Below are positions 61,878 through 64,000 of a stretch of 64,000 nt of DNA, piece by piece (the first letter of the stretch is position 1; every line of letters starts with the position of its first letter). The translations under genes were made by a program, and so were the position numbers. Origin of the DNA: an uncultured Bacteroidota bacterium (GTDB lineage Bacteria; Bacteroidota; Bacteroidia; AKYH767-A; JABDAW01); NCBI GenBank assembly GCA_903844645.1, contig CAIMUP010000090.1, forward strand, positions 1 to 64,000, written 5' to 3'. The notes under the pieces were generated by a model. That model made no database searches. It had not been told where the DNA came from and was given only the letters and a program-made list of their open reading frames with translations.

Positions 61878-63188
61878 TTAATCCACCTTTAAATGGTGAA
61901 AATTGAAGTAGTCATTAATCAACCAAAAGTAATCCCAATCGTCTTTTCCATAAAAGCAGTACCACCAAAAGTCGTAAATCCCCATGGTTATATTGCAAGA
62001 GATATAGACGAATATTCCGGTTATTAAAAAGAGCATCCATTTCTTTTTTTGGATAAAATAATTGAGGGTTATTACAAATGGGAATGCGAATAATGTTAAA
62101 TAATCGAGGAAGCCGCGATGGCTGAAAGCGCAACCTAATGAGGGGGAAGACCATGACGCATAAATGAGGGTGATTGCTATAAAATAAAACAATATTATAT
62201 ATCCGTTTTGTAATTTTTGCTGAATGAGAAAGAGTGTGCATAGGGTGAAGATGATAAATAATGGGGTATAAATATATAGCCCGTTGCAGGCACCAAATAA
62301 TACGAGCATCCATTTGGGATTGGAAAGGTTGGTGAAATGTTCTCCCGGATACATTGGGGAAAAGATGCTGCCGTGCAAATATTGATTGTATAAAAATTGA
62401 GGGGTTAAGAAGGCAAGTATCATGAGGAGAAAGTATGCCATGTATTTAATATCGAAGAGGATTTTTTTGGAGAATGATATGGAGTCTTTGACACTTTTAT
62501 AATCCCAAAATGGCAGTAAGAGAACCACCATTCCATTAAGTAATCTGATAGAAATTATGAAACCAAACATGATTGGCAAAAGCCATTTACACCAGTCGCT
62601 TGGGTTTCTTTTGAAGATATGGATACAGTATAAAAAACAAGCGATAAAACAAAAAGAAACGGTGTGGGAATAGCAAGGCGATTTTAGTGTATAAAAAATA
62701 AGATTGGTTCCGAAGTAAAGAGGTATTAACGAAATAAAAGCGATGAATGAATTGACATATCCGGAAAAGAGCAGAAAACTAAACAACAAACCTAATACGC
62801 AATAAAAAACGGCTGCTATCCTGACCGCACGATGGTAATCTCGTGAGAATCCTGATTTATCCTTAGCTACCAAATGTGCACCGAGAAAGAATGGCGAATA
62901 CGCCATAGCAACACCAAGCGGGTATTTGCTGATTACTTTATTGTTCTCTAATTGAAACCCGTTGCCGCAATTTTGAGAGATGCTGTCAGGGAAATCATCA
63001 GCTTTAAAATCATAAATAAAGAATGCGGGTAAATACACATAGTAGCCCGCAGCATCGGCATTGATCACATTTCTGATTCCAGAATACTCTCGAATCAAGG
63101 TATCGTCGTGAAGGGTTTTGTTAATTAATATAATACCGAAAACGAGGATGCAAATGATGCATAATTTATGAATGATTCTTTTATTCAT
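61878..63188 (-). CDS. Polytopic membrane protein, GT-C-like
   Basis: The 436-residue protein has about eleven membrane helices with short loops. The first loop contains YSGIRNVINADAAGYYVYLP, similar in style to the loop DLNFYYIYLPATF of the neighbouring gene. Loops later read GLYIYTPLFIIF and SWSSPSLGCAFSHRGFLDYL. It overlaps the upstream gene by one base (TAATG), so the two are translationally coupled. It is a close homologue of that gene (both end INDYFNFHHLK). A sugar-transfer role is inferred only from fold similarity. Confidence 0.7.
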   Translation of the reverse strand: MNKRIIHKLCIICILVFGIILINKTLHDDTLIREYSGIRNVINADAAGYYVYLPAFFIYDFKADDFPDSISQNCGNGFQLENNKVISKYPLGVAMAYSPFFLGAHLVAKDKSGFSRDYHRAVRIAAVFYCVLGLLFSFLLFSGYVNSFIAFISLIPLYFGTNLIFYTLKSPCYSHTVSFCFIACFLYCIHIFKRNPSDWCKWLLPIMFGFIISIRLLNGMVVLLLPFWDYKSVKDSISFSKKILFDIKYMAYFLLMILAFLTPQFLYNQYLHGSIFSPMYPGEHFTNLSNPKWMLVLFGACNGLYIYTPLFIIFTLCTLFLIQQKLQNGYIILFYFIAITLIYASWSSPSLGCAFSHRGFLDYLTLFAFPFVITLNYFIQKKKWMLFLITGIFVYISCNITMGIYDFWWYCFYGKDDWDYFWLINDYFNFHHLKVD

Positions 63189-64000
63189 TATTGAGATTTT
63201 AAATGGTGAAAATTAAAATAGTCGTTGATTAACCAAAAGTAATCCCAATAACCTTTTCCATAATAACAGTACCAGTAAAATGCGTAGATATGTAATGTTA
63301 ATGAACAAAACAAATACACAACAATTCCTGTAATGATAATTACGATATACTTTTTATTCTTCAATAAAGAATCCATTGTCCATACAAAAGGGAAGGCGAA
63401 TAATCCAATGTAATCGGTAAATACTCTATGACTAAAGCAACAGATACCCATCGTGGGAGTGTACCAAGATGCATAAATCAATCCTATTGTAAAGAAAAAG
63501 AATAGTATCAATAACCCATTCCTAAACTTTTCTTGTAAGGAATATAAATTGCAAATGGTGAACAATAAAAATAAAGGGGTATAAATGTAAAGACCATTTT
63601 CGGCACCGAATAAAACAACTTTTAAACGGGGATGCGCAATATTAGTGAAGTGTTCGCCAGGGTATGGTTCTGACCAAATAGTTCCATGCAAATAGATATT
63701 ATAAAGAAACTGCGGGGTTTGAAAAAGCAATACACAACAGATAAAAGCAATGATGAATTTATAATCCTTAAAAAGCTTTTTGGAATAGGTAAGAAGGTCT
63801 TTTAGATTAGTATAATCCCAGAATGGAATCAATAAAATTACAATACCGTTGATAATTCTTACCGACATTATAAATCCGAATAAAAACGGCAAACACCATT
63901 TACACCAATGTCGGGGATTCCGTTTAAAGATAGCGACACAATACACAAATCCAGTTATTAAACAAAAAGAAATAATGTGAGAAAATGCTGGTATCTTCAA
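63188..64000 (-). CDS. Polytopic membrane protein, GT-C-like (5' end outside the window)
   Basis: This is the C-terminal 270 residues of a gene whose start lies beyond position 64000. It aligns with the neighbouring gene at 61878 over this length: FSHIISFCLITGFVYCVAIF, WCKWCLPFLFGFIMSVRIIN, PYPGEHFTNIAHPRLKVVLF and the final INDYFNFHHLKSQ. It therefore represents a tandem duplication. The function is as uncertain as that of its neighbour. Confidence 0.7.
   Translation of the reverse strand: MKIPAFSHIISFCLITGFVYCVAIFKRNPRHWCKWCLPFLFGFIMSVRIINGIVILLIPFWDYTNLKDLLTYSKKLFKDYKFIIAFICCVLLFQTPQFLYNIYLHGTIWSEPYPGEHFTNIAHPRLKVVLFGAENGLYIYTPLFLLFTICNLYSLQEKFRNGLLILFFFFTIGLIYASWYTPTMGICCFSHRVFTDYIGLFAFPFVWTMDSLLKNKKYIVIIITGIVVYLFCSLTLHIYAFYWYCYYGKGYWDYFWLINDYFNFHHLKSQ

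Noticed and set aside
1-64000. tRNA, rRNA or prophage genes
   Set aside because: No cloverleaf with T-loop consensus, no rRNA-like block and no phage structural, integrase or lysis gene was seen by reading. A covariance-model search was not possible.

Overview
The window is chromosomal DNA of a Bacteroidota bacterium, most likely of the Sphingobacteriales/Chitinophagales type. The evidence is promoters with the Bacteroidota -7 box TAnnTTTG in front of many genes, little Shine-Dalgarno signal, several type IX secretion (T9SS) genes and sorting domains (PorX, PorD, PorP/SprF, a PorE-like protein, type A and type B C-terminal domains), a serine-palmitoyltransferase-like enzyme and the Bacteroidota gene order bamD-rpoZ-coaBC-porD-recN-fabI. 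No rRNA, tRNA, CRISPR array, prophage or insertion sequence was seen.

Layout: 0.4-8.6 kb holds a TMTC-like membrane TPR protein and a T9SS cassette (type B secreted protein, PorP/SprF, PorE-like OmpA protein). 8.7-16.3 kb is the housekeeping minus-strand cluster ending in fabI. 16.6-20.7 kb holds an SPT-like enzyme and two type A T9SS cargo proteins. 21-27.7 kb holds an unknown gene, the Prc protease, a DUF922-like protein, an ACC-deaminase-like enzyme and two small secreted proteins. 28.5-34.9 kb holds an MBL hydrolase, an RRM protein, an FGE-domain protein, a DUF4249-like lipoprotein, a DUF6580-like membrane protein, PorX and a double-HTH protein. 35.5-44.2 kb holds rho, DUF4293, glmM, a cysteine desulfurase, pcm and a Gfo/Idh/MocA oxidoreductase. 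44.3-48.3 kb is an operon of two more TMTC-like paralogues. 48.5-54.6 kb holds an unknown gene, a DUF5916 protein and a divergent DtxR/MntR regulator with an Nramp transporter. 55.2-58.4 kb holds a c-type cytochrome, an outer membrane protein, an AraC regulator and a DegT aminotransferase. 58.5-64 kb holds a PagL-like deacylase and three large polytopic membrane proteins, one carrying a C-terminal fascin-like trefoil and the last cut by the window edge.

The most unusual feature is non-coding. Every intergenic gap longer than about 300 bp (15 of 15) and two shorter gaps contain a tandem array whose period is exactly 21 bp or 42 bp. Each array has its own unrelated sequence. Many arrays are built on palindromes or contain inverted copies, and degenerate flanks often stay in the same 21-bp register. 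The arrays occur between tandem, divergent and convergent genes and were not found inside any confident coding region. Because 21 is a multiple of three they create false heptad ORFs on both strands. A second, A/T-rich 7-bp repeat class sits at the 3' ends of fabI, coaBC and prc. The arrays' function is unknown and no dedicated machinery is visible in the window.
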